Source of the DNA: Cycas panzhihuaensis
Taxonomy: Eukaryota > Cycadophyta
Direction: 5' to 3'
DNA length: 64,000 bases
NCBI GenBank assembly: GCA_023213395.1
Contig: CM041465.1
Coordinates: 97,347,741-97,411,740 of the forward strand
Numbering within the stretch: the first letter of the stretch is position 1; each line of letters begins with the position of its first letter. Below the pieces are notes generated by a model. It saw only the letters and a list, made by a program, of their open reading frames with translations, was not told where the DNA came from and searched no databases. This document shows, one piece after another, positions 41,878-54,367 of this stretch. The position numbers and the translations under genes were made by a program.

Positions 41878-43872
41878 ATGGTGGACAACTACGAAAACAT
41901 AGGCATGGCAATGTTGAGCTTCATTGAGATGATGTCCCATGAGGATAGACGGGTTTTGGCTAGGTGTGGCCTACTAAAGGCCATGAGGACACCATAGTAT
42001 ACATTGGACTAGAGGCTCTTGGTAGACATCGTCTCATATTGGGATAGACAAAGATACGTGTTCCATATCCCCTAGGTAGGAGACATGAAAGTCACACCAC
42101 GAGATATCAGGAGGATCTTGGGAGTGCCAGCGATACGAAGGCCAGCATTACTAGGGGCGTTGCCTAGCAATGAGGCAGCACACAAAGAGGTAGCCACGTT
42201 CTTCATGGGCTTGGATAGATGAGAAAGAGGTGTCCCATTACAGAGGATGGTTATGTCGGGGGTTCCTCCTGTGAGGAAACTAATTACTCTATGCATTTTG
42301 TTCCAGATATCCCAGAAATAAAACTATTAAGATATCCCCAGCGGATGGATAAACACGGTGAGGAGATATGAGGCTAGAGAGAGGCTTGACTGGGATACCC
42401 TTATAGCAGCAAACTTAATCGCCCAACTAGACACTATCTAGGTGGTAGGGAAGGGTGGTTTATCATACAACACCTTGTTATAGTGTAGGTTTTTTAATCG
42501 CTTTGGAGCAGTGGCACAAGTAAGGGGACCACACCCCATTTTAAAGTGGGCTCCTATGGTACACAGGTGGCAGACCTGATTTAGGGGGACTGAGGACCAG
42601 GTGCATGTTCGTTATTCAGTGTAGGTTACATCACTAGACCTCCTCACTATGGTAGATTATATATTAGATCTACATCGAGGGGTGAGGTGGGACAATGATG
42701 ATGAGGTAGGCAGAGCAAAAGTTGCCCCAAGGGACGATGGAGATGGAGGTGATGGCAGTGATAGGGCTGGCCCATCAAGAGCTGCAGGAAGAGAGGCAGG
42801 TCCATCGGGGACTGTAGGAGGAGAGGTAGGTCCATCGAGGACCACATGAGGAGAGGTGGGCCCTTTAGGAGCTGCGGAGGAGAGTAGGGGCCCATTGACA
42901 TGAGCCTGAAGACTACGGATAGTGAGGAGATCTAGGGAGGCAATAGGACCAACAGAGGAGAGGAGAGACACCCCAATAGCCGAGGTGGTTTCCAAGGAGG
43001 TACAAGAGGAGGAGGAGATACCGACAGTTGGTGGAGTACCTGTAAGGTAGGCTATCATTCAAGTCGAGTTTGGTCGCACTGTGTGAGACACTACCTTCTC
43101 TTATCATCTTTCGATTACTAGATGTCTATATGTTGTTTGATTTTGTTTGGTATATATATAGTTATGTGCTGACATGTGACGTGTTGGATTTACAGGTGTG
43201 GCAGAGATCTAGAGGTTTGTAAAGGCAGTAGTCTGGGAGATGTTCCCACAGGCGTATGTAGAGGGGTAACCTCCAATCTAGGCAGGAAATGAGCTTAGAT
43301 CGGTAGGTGCACATATGGTAACATTCACCCCGTTGGTGAGGGCGAGAGATGTCTAGATAGTAGAGTCCTAGGAGTATGAGGCATGCGTGGGATGATTACA
43401 AGGAGAGTTGGATGAGACCTAGGTTGAGAGGGATGCCCTTCGAGGTCGAGTACAAGCACTAGAGGCTCTGGGAGGAGTAGGTGGGGACATCAAGGGTTGC
43501 ATCTAGATGGCGGTGATAGAGGAGCATCTCCTAGGGATAGAGGAGAGGCTCTGAGTAGTGGAGAGAGAGAGGGATTATATCTAGGCATGATACAATTGAC
43601 TGGTGGATGAGGTGGCATTAAGCTCATCGAGGAGCAAGACCTACACCCATACGACAATGATAACGCCTAGGAGACCTCAAGACGAGGGGAGCGAGGCAAA
43701 GAGCTCCCAAAGGCGTAGGAGAAGTCTAGGAGGCATGTGGTCCCTAGGAGAGGGATCACATAGGCTAGGAGATGATACCCAAGGAGTGGGGCAGTAGCAG
43801 TAGAGTGCAGGAGTTTTGATTTGATAGGGGAAAGCATAGACCTCCAAGGAGTCACCATATGTTACCACATGA
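41878..43872 (+). pseudogene. Antisense accessory gene of element C: two-exon, plant-mobile-domain-like
   Basis: Starts at ATG 41878 (MVDNYENIGMAMLSF). The domain-like part has LLVDIVSYWDRQR.VFHIP, DIRRILGVP, LGALPSNEAAHKEVATFFMG, RLDWDTLIAANLIAQLD and GPHPILKWAPMVHRWQ. Next is an acidic Gly-rich part with GPSRAAGREA, GPSGTVGGEV repeats (42770-42890). A predicted intron (43083-43195, ending TTTACAG) leads to exon 2, which has long charged, probably helical parts and an Arg/Ser-rich tail, and ends TSKESPYVTT with a stop at 43870-43872. About ten stops make it a pseudogene. The size of about 600 codons suits a plant-mobile-domain protein. Role unknown. Confidence 0.68.
42770..42890 (+). repeat. 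30-bp repeats coding for AGPSGTVGGE-like decapeptides (C)
   Basis: Three to four units of about 30 bases, each coding a form of (A/V)GPSGTVGG(E), lie in frame in exon 1 of the antisense gene. A has them at about 21880-21990 and D at about 16640-16490 on the minus strand. Confidence 0.7.
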
Positions 43873-44532
43873 TTATAGTCCTCCCTACAAGGATTCTAGC
43901 TTCCCATGGATGATGTACCATACCAGTGGTATGATATAACATACGATGATTATTTTATATATATAGATAGGGTGATTGATATCCCATTTGAGGTATGATG
44001 ATGTAAATAATGACATGTGATGGATGATGTACATTTATGTTTTTCATGTTTACATATGTATGTGTATGAAGGTGCACAGATGCATGAGGATATGGTTGAT
44101 AATATTTTGAGTTGATTATTGTATGATTTTATGCTATGATATTTGTTTAAGTTATACATAGTTCCTTTCATGTAGGGTTATATTCCTAGTAGGGGCACAC
44201 ACGATCATCATGAGTAGCAGCGGTAGAGGCACGTGAGGCTAGGAGATAGGGCGGCACACATATCCACAAAGGAGCATAATAGAATATATAAAGGAAGAGC
44301 TAACAACAAGAGTATAATGACACTCCAACACTTCATCCTAATTAGTGGATATACCCAAATAGGAGGATAAGGTCCCTAGAGGAAGGGGAACAAGGGGGTT
44401 TCGCAGGAGGAACCTGAAAGGAACAAGAAAGCCACCCTAAGCCACCATCTTATCTCTAGCTAGGAGGAATGGGAACATGCTTAGGATGGTAATTTAGGCT
44501 CATTTCAAAGTGTGGAGAAGATAGAAAAGAGA
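43873..44532. other. Spacer between antisense gene and integrase (C)
   Basis: Non-coding. It has the GATGATGTACCATACC segment, a TATATATA stretch at 43954-43965, and from 44180 the segment also kept in A and B. No gene seen. Confidence 0.5.
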
Positions 44533-45800
44533 TCATGCATAGAATTCTTTGAGGAATTTAACGTTAATGTCTTTTTTAAATTCAAGGCCCTCTAGGGTGG
44601 TGATCCTATAGGCACCGTTATCGAAGCTCTCGAGAATGAAAAAGGGACCAACCCATTTGGGTCCAAATTTGGTCAAGCAGTTGTGGAGATATTCCAACTT
44701 GAGGACTTAGTCTCCAAGATACAAAGGATGAGAATGAAGGTATTTATCATAAGTCCTTTGCAAGCAAGCTTTGGATGCAAGGTTCACCTAGTAAGTGGCT
44801 AAATGTCTCTTATTTAAAGCCTCAAGATCTAAGAGGCGAGCCTCAAGAATAGATTCCTCATCGATAAGACCTCGAAAAGAAACTTGTAGAGAGGGGATCT
44901 CCACTTCCAATAGGGGTGATGCCTTGGTCCCATAGACTAGGGAGAGAGGTGTCATTCCTGTAGCCATATGGATAGAGGTGTGCTAGGCCCATAGGACGAA
45001 AGGGAGCTGGAGGTGCCAATCCTTTTGAGATTGGGCCACAGTTTTCTTTAAGATATTGATGAGAGTTTTATTGAATAATTTAACCTGACCATTTGCTTAG
45101 AGGTAATAAGGAGAAGATGTTTTGTAATAGATTTTGAATTTCTTACAAAGTTCGTCCATCTCCTTATTATAAAAAAGAGTTCCATTATCTGTGATCAAGA
45201 CATCATGAATCCTAAAGTGGCAAATGATATGCTGGTAGATGAAAGTGGCTATCATCTTGCCAAGGGTGGTGATCAAAGGGATGGCTTCCATCCATTTTGT
45301 AAAGTACTTCGTCGTAGTCAAGATGAACTTGTGCTGTGATGAAGAGGGCGGTGATATAACCCTAATAAGGTCTAAACCCCATTGGGTGAAGGGCCATGGA
45401 GATACGATGGGATGAAGAGCCTCAGAAGGCACGTGGGCGATGTTGGCGTGCTCTTGGCATTGTCGACATCTCAAGGTGTAGGCATGGGTGTCCTTGAAGA
45501 GAGACTGCCAATAATAGCCCATACAAAGGATCCTCTGGTCCATGGATTAGCCCCCAAAGTGGCCCCCACAAACGCCATGGTAGCATTTGTAGAGTATCTG
45601 GTCTACTTCATCAGAAGTGATGCAATGGAGCAGGATCTCATCAAAGGATCTCTTGTACAATACTTTATCCATAAGGAAGTATTGCCTAGCAGTGGTTTAA
45701 ATGCGTGACCTAACCTTGTTATTAGCTTCCGAGCAGTACTACTATTGAGTGAGGTACCACACAATATCACCATACCACTCACTATCAATGAGTTGATGGG
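44533..45800 (-). pseudogene. Integrase of element C, degraded
   Basis: On the minus strand the zinc-binding part reads CYHGVCGGHF and LRCRQCQEH. The core (45543-45097) has WGLDLIRVI and ITDNGTLF, but the third catalytic residue is Lys in NGQVKLFNKT (codon 45081-45079), so D,D,E is broken. The C-terminal part ends KFLKEFYA with a stop at 44535-44533 and has no chromodomain. Further stops are at Q or W codons. Confidence 0.88.
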
Positions 45801-46500
45801 AATGAGTGCCCTGAATAATCAAGATGGACTTATCAGGGAGAGAGTCGTCAATGGGACCATTGAACTAGTTAGGGATGGGGGCATCTACAAGTTGTTCTGC
45901 CACTACCATCCCTTTCTTTGACTTCTTGTTAACGATTTGGAGATCAAATTCCTGAAGGAGGATAGCCCAGTGACCAGTCCTACCTGCCAGGTTAGAATAA
46001 GTGAGTAAATAATACAAGGGATCAAATTGAACGATCACCTTGATAGCATTTCTGAGCAACTAGTGCCTAAACTTCTTGGTCGTATGGACCAAGGAGAGGC
46101 ATTCCTTCTCGGATGGAGAGTAGTTAAGTTTGGCAGCCACGAGGGTGCCGTTATTGAAGTAAATAGCTTTCTCAGTTCCTGAATCATCCTCCTGGGCCAG
46201 CATGGCACCCAATGAATCATTAGTCATTGAGGTATATAAGGTGAAAGGCCTATCAAAGTGAGGGGGTGCCAATGTCAGAGCAAAAGCAAGGGCTTCCTTA
46301 AGTGCTTCAAAAGCTTGTTGGGCCTTAGCCAACCAAACAAACAAGGCTCCCTTCTTTAATAGGTTAGTAAGAGGTTTGGCATTCACGACGAAGTTCACCA
46401 AAAAATGCCTGAGGAATCTGAGGCTACCTAAAAATGACTTAATCTATCGTTGAGTTTTAGGTGGCAACATGTCAAGGATTACCTTGAATTTATCAGGGTC
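45801..46500 (-). pseudogene. Ty3-type RNase H (gRH) of element C, catalytic Asp absent
   Basis: It starts at the connection with LPPKTQR and the piece LTNLLKKGALFVWL. The RNase H part has LYTSMTNDSLGAMLAQEDDSG, SEKECLSLVHT and FDPLYYL. As in D the first Asp of the normal TDAS motif is missing. It ends KKGMVVAEQLVDAPIPN. The domain is the degenerate RNase H usual in the Tat lineage. Confidence 0.78.
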
Positions 46501-47230
46501 GATTAGAATTCCTTACTTCGACACGAGGGAACCAAGGAGTTTGCTAGAAGTGATGGTGAATATGCATTTTAGCAAATTGAAACTTACATGGTATTTGTAA
46601 CATTGTGTGAAGATGGCCTGCAAATCTGAAGGGTGATTGGCTCTAACGCATGAGAGATCCATCATATCATCTATAAAGACTTCCAACATTTTATTGATAA
46701 GGTTGTGGAAGATAAAATACATCGCTCTTTGATAAGTGGTGCCTGCATTCTTCAATCTAAAGGGCATCACCTTATAGGCGAAGGTACCCCATGGGATGGT
46801 GAAGGCCATCTTATGGCAGTCTTCGAGAGAGATTTGGATCTGATTGTAATCGGAGAAGCCATCTATTAAGGACATAACTTCAAAACTGGTGGTTCGATTG
46901 ATAATCTGATCGATGAAAGGGAGTGGGAAATTATCCTTAGATATGCATTGTTGATATCATGGAAATCAATGCATATCCAGATGGTCCCATTCTTTTTAGC
47001 AATGGGGACAATGTTAAATACCCATTTAGGGTAGTCAATGGAAGTGATTAGTCCTGTGTCTAGGAGTCTCTCAACCTCTATTTTGACGGCGGCTAAGAGT
47101 TCAGGGTGCAGTGGGCATTATTTTTGGTACACGGGCCGAGACCTAGGGACTATGGTAAGGTTGTGGGTAACAATGGAGGGGCTAATTCCCTTCATATCAG
47201 AATAGTCCTATGCAAAAATATCTTAGAACT
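46501..47230 (-). pseudogene. pol: Reverse transcriptase of element C, degraded
   Basis: The main open piece (46875-46513) reads MSLIDGFSDYNQI, WGTFAYKVMPF and AGTTYQRAM, with the catalytic box FIDD at 46677-46666. Upstream, SIDYPKWVFNIVPIAKKNG and DFHDINNAY are readable with a frameshift near 46930. It ends with LLGSLVSK, which is missing from D. Confidence 0.87.
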
Positions 47231-48090
47231 CCTAGAACAAAAGGGAGTATTCCCTTACCTCATCGGGAGAACATTCTACCCCTACCATAATGAGCTTGCC
47301 TAGGGTGAGGACTATGTCCTCGGTTACCACCATACACATGACATTCCCCTCCTCAAAATGAAGGGGGGAAAGACTGATGGGAGGAGATGGAACAGGAGTT
47401 GGGATTGGGTCAGCTAGGGTGGACCCAATCACTAAGACCTTCTGGTGGCTAAGTCTATGGTGACCAGAAGGAAGGTTGGGTGCAGAGCCCGCTAAATGCT
47501 TAAGTAGAGCCTCATCATCCTCGAAGTAATCCACCCCATAGATGACCTTACTTCGAATAGATGAAGTGCAAGAGGAAGTGGGAGCAATAGGACCATGGTG
47601 GTTGGTAGGCTATCCAACATCCCCAAGAGACTCTACGAAGGAGTCAGGAAGGGGCCCCTCATAAGGGGCAAAAGGAAGTTTCCCAGATTTATTGCCTGCG
47701 GGGGGTGATGAAGGGGAAGACTCAAGGATTGGAGAATCAATGCGAGTAATAACATACAATATAAGGGAGTGATTAGTCTCTCCAATGGGAGAGGTTATAG
47801 GTTAGGACCTAGAGTAAGGAGAGTGTCTCTTATTAGTGCAAAGGAGGGAAATAGGATGAGGGAGGTCCTCGTCCTCACCATTGGATTCGTCATCGCTAAA
47901 TATAGCAAGGTATCCATAGCTTTCAACACCAATAGGAGCAAAACGAGTAAGGTTTAAAGAAGAAGACATAGCATCTCCTTCTGAATGAGATGAATCAGGA
48001 ATGTCGATAGAACAAGCAGAGGTATAGGTGGAAGGGCCCTTCTCGCCCTTCACTCGACCATGGCTCACTTGGTTAGTTTGATGGGATTGT
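47231..48090 (-). pseudogene. Protease-to-reverse-transcriptase linker of element C
   Basis: The open piece 47534-47232 (MDYFEDDEALLKHLAG... to REYSLLF) is 100 codons long and matches D at 11856-12158 at most positions. The part before it is Ser/Pro-rich and acidic, with RFAPIGVESYGYLAIFSDDESNG. No known domain. The MDYFEDDEALL part is strongly kept and may serve protein contact or processing. Confidence 0.65.
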
Positions 48091-48600
48091 TTAGTAGGTG
48101 GGAGTTTGTGGGAAACAACCCTCATTCACCCATCATGGACGAACTTGAGTGGCCCCCAATGGGTCAAGCACACGGCTCCCATTTGATTGAGCCACAAACG
48201 ACCCAAAAGAAGATTGTAGTCTACGTCTACATCGAGGACTACAATATCAGTGTGGATAGTCTTGTCATCAAGAGTAAGAGGGATCAAAATGGATCCTAAA
48301 GGAGTCTTCTCACTACCATCGTAGCCTTGGCATCACCATGGAATAGGTTCCAAGGTGGAAATGCCAAGCTCTTACATGACGCGCAAGGGCATGGCATTAA
48401 CAAAAGAACCATTGTCGACAACGGTCCTTCACAAAGTGCAATCAGGTGTGTCAATGGTAATGGTGAAAGGGAAGTTCCATTGGTGCTCCATTTCATATGC
48501 AAGAGGAAGATCTTTAGGATCGAAAGAAATGATGGCCTCATAGCTTTGGATAATACCCAAAGCATGAATGGACATGTCACCCAATCCTAAAGCTTCTAAA
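48091..48600 (-). pseudogene. Aspartic protease of element C, degraded
   Basis: The active site reads VVDNGSFVNAMPL with D-N-G at 48417-48409. Then come LEPIPW.CQGYDGSEKTPLGS, VLDVDVDYNLLLG and GPLKFVHDG. This is the Ty3/gypsy retropepsin layout. Two or three stops are visible. Confidence 0.78.
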
Positions 48601-48889
48601 AGGAGTGTTCATTATTTAGGACAACTTCTCAAGATGTCTATAATGGACATCCTGACAGCCACGGTATAAAGCTCATCAACGAGAGAAAAGGGCCTCCCTT
48701 TCACCATAGGTTGAGGAAGGGATCTCTTGAAGTCATAGTGACTGAGGTGAATGGGGATAGCCTTAGGAAGCAAACAGACTTCCGAAAGAGGATCATGATA
48801 TGGGATAGATGAAGAGGTATCGGTTGCCTCTTCGGCTGCTTGAGACCGAGTTAAAGCATATAGAGAGGTGGCCTCAAGCATCTAAATCA

Positions 48890-51124
48890 ACTTCTTTCCC
48901 TTGTTCTGGGATCATGAAGGTGAAGGGGTATGATGATCAGGGGAATGTGAGGAGGAAGATAAAGCCCACGTGCCCTTCCTTTACTGTGCGAAGGGCGGGG
49001 GTTCAGAGATCTTCCTTGGTTCCAGTTGTTCTTTTGTTAAGAGTTATGATCACGCTCCTCATGCTTAGGGAATGGATCTCTATGGACTGGGTGGTCAAGG
49101 TTGGGCCTTGAGGCTCGTTTGGGAGAAGGGTCACATTGCGAGGCATCTCTAGGATGTTGAACCTAGCAGCATGAATCATCATGGAAACATTCTCCATGAA
49201 CAGAGCACTACTTCTTCTCAAGTAAGGAATCAGATTTTCTAGCTTGAGAGGACTGAGTATTGTCACCCTTAGGAAGAGCGACTTGGGAAGCTTATTAGAT
49301 AGGTTTGTTGGATGTAGGCAATGAAGGAGCTTGAAGCTTAAGTTCCTTCATCGTACATTCGAATGAACATATGACAGAGATAAGGGGATCCAAGGTCTTC
49401 TTGGTTGAGTGGGAAGAAGACCTAGTAGGTTGTTGAGTTTTAGTTTCTTTAGTTAGCAAAGGTTCCTCATGTCATTATGATGACTTTAGGGGCTTCTTGA
49501 GTCCAGCTTGTATCTTAATAGCCTTAAGTACCAAGCACTTCACTATGGCAGAGTCACATGTGGTTGCCCCCATCTTAAGGACCTCCACATGAACTTTAGG
49601 ATGGAGTGCATTGATAAAGATGTCCCTCTTTAATTCCTCAGGTAAAGTAGCCTTAGTGGAATGGAGGAGATCGTGGAATCACTATACAAAGTCACGATTC
49701 ATCCTATTGTGACCTTGTTTAAGTGAGAGGAGAGATTTCATTCCACTTTCAAATGGACAAGTTACATCAAAATAGTTAATGAACTCATCTACAAGTTGCT
49801 AGAACAAGTAGATGGAGTGAGTAGGTAGGTGATAGAACCACTTAAGGGCATTGCCTTAAAGAGACAGTGGAAATAGTTTCATTAGGGTATGATCGTAGTC
49901 CCAGTAGTCTATGCATGCCATAGAGAAACTACGAACATGCTTTGTTGGATCCTACGATGAAGTCCCATCGAATTTGGGAACTTCAGGGGGATGAGGCGGT
50001 AAGTTGGTCCTTAGCACCTCAATGGACAAGGGTGTCAATCTATAATCCATAAAGGGTCGCACCTTTGTCTGGATCATAGGATCAGTAAAAGATAAGGAAG
50101 GTAAAGAGTAAAGAGCATATGGGGGTAGAGGACCCATCCCTCCTTGAGGAAACGCCCCTTGTTAAAAAGGAGATTGAGGGAAGGCACCTTAAAAAGGAGT
50201 TGGGCCCCCTTGCGAAGGTGCGATGTAAGGTGCTACACAAGATGGTGGCAATGAGGGGTGAGGGACTATATTCTGCCTATATGGGCCACCCGTGGGTGGT
50301 GCGGCCCCATATAGGTGTAAAGGATCCACCCCATAAATAGGAAGGTGGTTCCCTTTACCATGCCCCCATGGCTGAGATGTATAGCCTGGAGGTACGTAAA
50401 GGGAAGGACCACTAGACTAAGTTTGAGAGCATTTGAAGATAGGTCCCAAATGACTAGACGTAGAGGCATAAATAGCACCCCTAGGTCTAACAAAAAATGT
50501 GTGCACTACATTTGGTGGTGGCATATTTGTTTGGCTAGGGAGAGGCATGCTAATCCTAACCTGGGAGAAAGACATACCTCGAGCAGTTCCAAAAGAGTTG
50601 GGACCATAAAGGGAAGTAGAGGATGCAACAGATGTCCCTAAGGTAGATGTGAGAACTAGATGAGACAGATGCGATGGGACAAATGGGTTACTTGTTGTAG
50701 GTGGGATAGACATGGATAAAGGAGATGGGGTAGATGTGGATGAGGAAGGTGCCCCACCATGTAAGACATCTTTAAACCATTTAGGATGTGGTTGAAGGTG
50801 AGTGGCATAGAAGCACGTATTAAGAGCTTCAACCACATCGATGGGAGGGGTATCCACCTGATCATAAGAAGTAGATGGAACCTCTAATGAAGCAGACCCC
50901 TCAGGACGCTCTTCGTAAGAACCACCACCTAGGTGATAGAATTTAAGAGAAGATAGAATCTCCACTCCGTGAGTGGAGGGATGGACATCATGTGGGTGTT
51001 GTTGATTACCCGGATAATAGATAAGGTTGTTACCCGCTTGGGTGGACCCCAGGAAAGAGGTAGGAAACTCATGGGTGCTAGTGGCATAGGCATGGTATGC
51101 CCAATTGGAAGAGTAACCTTCCAT
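48890..51124 (-). pseudogene. gag: gag of element C, degraded
   Basis: The first open piece (51124-50417) starts MEGYSSNWAYHAY and runs 235 codons, Ser/Pro/His-rich, with PKWFKDVLHGGAPSSS. The gag core follows from about 50110 (MDYRLTPLSIEVLRTNL, VPKFDGTSS) to 49490. The zinc knuckle CSVHGECFHDDSCC (C-x2-H-x4-H-x4-C) lies near 49213-49170. Stops and frameshifts break the rest. The region 48600-48890 to the protease is a Thr/Ser-rich spacer. Confidence 0.87.
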
Positions 51125-51366
51125 GGTCGAATCAGAATCTGATGATGAAAAGGGATGATATGAAGGATCTTCTAACAGTGAGGGTAGACCTCCTAGATGA
51201 CATGAGAAGTGTCACATACAAGACCCACCAATGTGTTAGAAGAAAGATGGAGAGGTAAATATAAGGTATGTGTTAGGGGATGCCCATCAAAATGAATAAA
51301 AGGAGAAAGCTACTAAGAGGTAGTAGCACCAATAGGAAGAGAGAAAGACTAGCTCCCTTACTAGTA

Positions 51367-51386
51367 GGTCCCTACTATGGTGACCA
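51367..51386 (-). other. Primer binding site of element C
   Basis: On the minus strand TGGTCACCATAGTAGGGACC starts one base after the LTR end. Decayed form of the Ogre-type site seen best in B. Confidence 0.65.
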
Positions 51387-51387
51387 G

Positions 51388-54362
51388 TGGAATCGCATCT
51401 GCAGGATGGTCACTATACTTAGTAGGGGTTAAAGTGGTCAATGGACAATGTTGGAATATGAATAGGATCCTACAAGTAGAAGAGAAGACCACACAGGGCA
51501 TTCGTGCACTAGAGCACAAGTTTAGGACCCGCAAATGGTGCCTAACTTCTTCAGAGTAGCTTTCACATTTGGTTTTGAGGGCAAGATGCACGTAGGGATA
51601 TCTCAAGTAAACTATAAGAGGCAAGGTCCTCCTACCCTTGGATGGTTGGAAGGAGGAGGAAGACCCATGAAAATAGGGGTTCTCTACAGAAGAAGGATGA
51701 GATGTAATTACAATGAGCACAGATGAGAGGGGAATGGGTGCAAGATAAGCACAACTAAAGTTCCCTAGGTTGGTTGACTCAAGGTGAGTCTATAAAAGAA
51801 TAAGAGGTAGAGAGTAAAGGCCTAATTGCTATGAAAGCATGAGGAAGAGGGTTTATTCCTCAACAATGGTGAATAAGGTTATAAACGATTGGATGTGTAG
51901 AGTGTGTGGTAAGGGAGTGTTGTATGTTGTCACAAAGGAAAAAAAAAAACAAACGCACAATACACTCCCTCTCTCTCTTTTTCCTTTTATGAAGCAAAGA
52001 GATAAACAAAATGTGTCATACAAGTCTAAGCATGCACTCTAAAATGATGCAAGCCTAAAAGGGTGTTTATGTTGAGATAAAAGGGGGGAAAAAGTGTAAT
52101 CATTATGGCATACTCTTTCCTATAAAGTCAGCTATGCAATATGCACAAAAGCTAGTTTGATTCCATTTTTCTTTATGTGTCTTAATATTGCAAGGACATA
52201 CACTCCAACAACAATAAAAGGGGAAGGGGCATGTTAAAAGAGGATGTGTATACCCAAAAAATAACTAGGGTGATGAAGGTGCTCCACTTGTGCTTCACGT
52301 ATGAACTCTAGTCTTTACTCGTCATGTGACAGTTGCTGAAGAGGATGTTGCCGAAGTCGATGAGGGCTTCCTTACCTTCCCTATGTAAAAAGGAAGCAAA
52401 AGGAAGAGGCAAAAGAGAATGACTACTATGCAAGAAAATAAAGAAAAGAAATGATAACAAAGGGGTAAAACTTACCCAGATTGAAGAGTTCCTTTCCTCC
52501 ACACATATCGCTACCAAACCTATAAGAATAAAGGTTTTTCCCTTCTGAGAAGGGGCTACCAAGATGCAAGCTAATATATATATAATGATATAAAATAAAT
52601 GCTAAGTTTTATGCCTTAAGTTAGTTAATCTACTACTGAACCCAACTCTGCACTCTCTTAAAGAAGAAAAACAATGTACGCCAAGTAAGAAAAAGAGGTT
52701 AGCCTTAGGATGGCCAACCCTCCTGCAAGTGGACCTCCACATAGCCTTAGGATGTAAAGTACAATAGTTTTATGGCAGCCTATGGGTAGCAAGCAAGAAA
52801 AGGAGTGAATGCTATGTGGTATGGAAGAGTTGCCTACGTAGCGAAGACACTATGGGCAGTGAATCACCACATCATCCTTGCTAAGGGTTGGGATAGATGT
52901 TGAATGATATTTAGGGCTTAAGAGGTACCTAAAAGGAGAGCATGCAAAACTAGAACTAGCACAGTAAGGGCTGCGTACGCTGATATCTAGCATAGGCTTG
53001 GTCCCACAAACTTCTAATTTGCCCAAGAGAAACACGGACACAAGAGAGGAAGAATGGGAAGGGGTTTGGCCTTGAGGAGTAGGCACAATGGGATGGATCC
53101 TACCTTAGCTCCCTTCACCCAGTCCTTATGGACCCTCTCTTATAGCTTCCTTAGGAGAAACCAACGAAGAATGGGAGAGATCTTGAGATAGCAAAGCAAA
53201 AGAAATGGGAAAACACTCTCTTTTCATAGTAGAAAACATAAAAACAGAGAATGGTATACTAATAGATAAGCTTTAACAGAATAAATTTGTGCTAAAACAT
53301 GAAACAAGGCTAAGAGGTACCTGCTGGGCTGTGTTAGGGGTGGGTCTACCCCTGTAAGCAATGGAATAAGGTAGATTTTACAAGGTACATAAGGTACCTC
53401 ACAAGGTGGTGTTGTAGAAGGAAATTGCTTGATGAGAGCTAAAGGTTGAGCATGGAGATATTACTTGAATATGTTAGATGAGGAGTCCTCTATGACATAC
53501 CAGAGTTGCTACAGGTGGATCCTAGGTTGGGGTGGTAGAAACTCTAGCGTTGCAGGGGTACCTGTGATAAAAATAAAAGAGAGCGCAAAATAGTAGTAGA
53601 AGAAAATATTGTTGGAGAGCCAAGAGAGGTAAAATAAGGTCCTTTTTGGGATATATACTCATCCTAACCCTAATCAAGTGATTAGGGTTTGAGCATGGCT
53701 GATTTGTCAACTAATCCACGTGGGAGTTCCATAAAAAGAGTGAGAATTGCCACAGTGAATTCAAAAAATAGTGTGAGACAGTTGCACCATGGTAAACTTC
53801 ATGGTACTACTAAGTTTATAGCAGTGCAAGTTCTTAATGCCAAAACAGCAATGGTAAGGGTTCTAGGAGCCCTAAACGGAGATGTGATAGGTCTAGGAGG
53901 GGCTGTACCTCCTGTCCAGGTGGCTGGGGACAGTCTGGGTAACATGTAGGCTAGACCAAATAGGACATCAAGAGTTGGGATTCTCAGAAATACTATGAAA
54001 GGATGCAAGATAGCAATAACTCTTGGTGAAGTGTTAAGAGTTATGATAGATGACTAAGGTGTGAGTAGATCACACAAGTTGGGTGAGGCTTGAGGTGAAA
54101 TGGAGGTGGCGTAGAGGGTTGTAAAGTGCCATGGGGATGCCTGCCTCGTGGAGAGGTAGGTCCTGCGGGTCATCATAGGCTAGGGACATGTGAAGTGCTC
54201 AAGTAGAAATTCATAATCAATCATATAGATGATCTAATCAATCATGCAATCTAACCAATACTTCAATCTACAATCTCTGAAGTAGCTAAGATAGGAGAGA
54301 GAAGCATACCTGTGCTTACTTGAGTCTATCTGTCCATACCCATTCCCAGTACCTGGGAAATA
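51388..54362 (-). repeat. 5' LTR of element C (2975 bp)
   Basis: It matches 36911-39860. On the minus strand it starts TATTTCCCAGG at 54362 and ends GATGCGATTCCA at 51388. Landmarks are the hairpin CCCTTCTGAGAAGGGG (52540-52555, perfect 7-base arms), TATATATATA (52574-52586), the splice-donor-like motif (52364-52381) and the palindrome (53793-53819). No gene seen. Confidence 0.9.
52540..52586 (-). promoter_or_regulatory. Putative LTR core promoter: TATA run plus hairpin (C 5' LTR)
   Basis: The best preserved example of the TATA plus hairpin pair: TATATATATAAT-type run upstream (minus strand) and CCCTTCT-G-AGAAGGG inverted repeat about 20 bases downstream. Confidence 0.45.
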
Positions 54363-54367
54363 GAGGG
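54363..54367. repeat. Target site duplication of element C, right copy (GAGGG)
   Basis: Matches 36906-36910. Confidence 0.88.

Larger units (their letters stand above)
36911..54362 (-). mobile_element. Element C: full-length minus-strand Tat-type Ty3/gypsy retrotransposon (17.5 kb)
   Basis: It has LTRs of about 2.95 kb at both ends, a 5-bp target duplication, primer site, gag, protease, reverse transcriptase, RNase H, integrase, the accessory module and a polypurine tract. It has the same order of parts as D but a diverged sequence. All ORFs carry stops. It is inserted in the gag of B, so it is younger than B. Confidence 0.92.

Noticed and set aside
42657-43058. 133-codon minus-strand ORF in element C
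   Set aside because: It is the opposite strand of the same repeat-rich exon; the coding strand is plus, with domain and splice sites.
43042-43195. Alternative intron start at GTAAGG in C
   Set aside because: The site at 43083 (GTGAGACAC) aligns with the donor sites of A and D; GTAAGG at 43042 is not shared.
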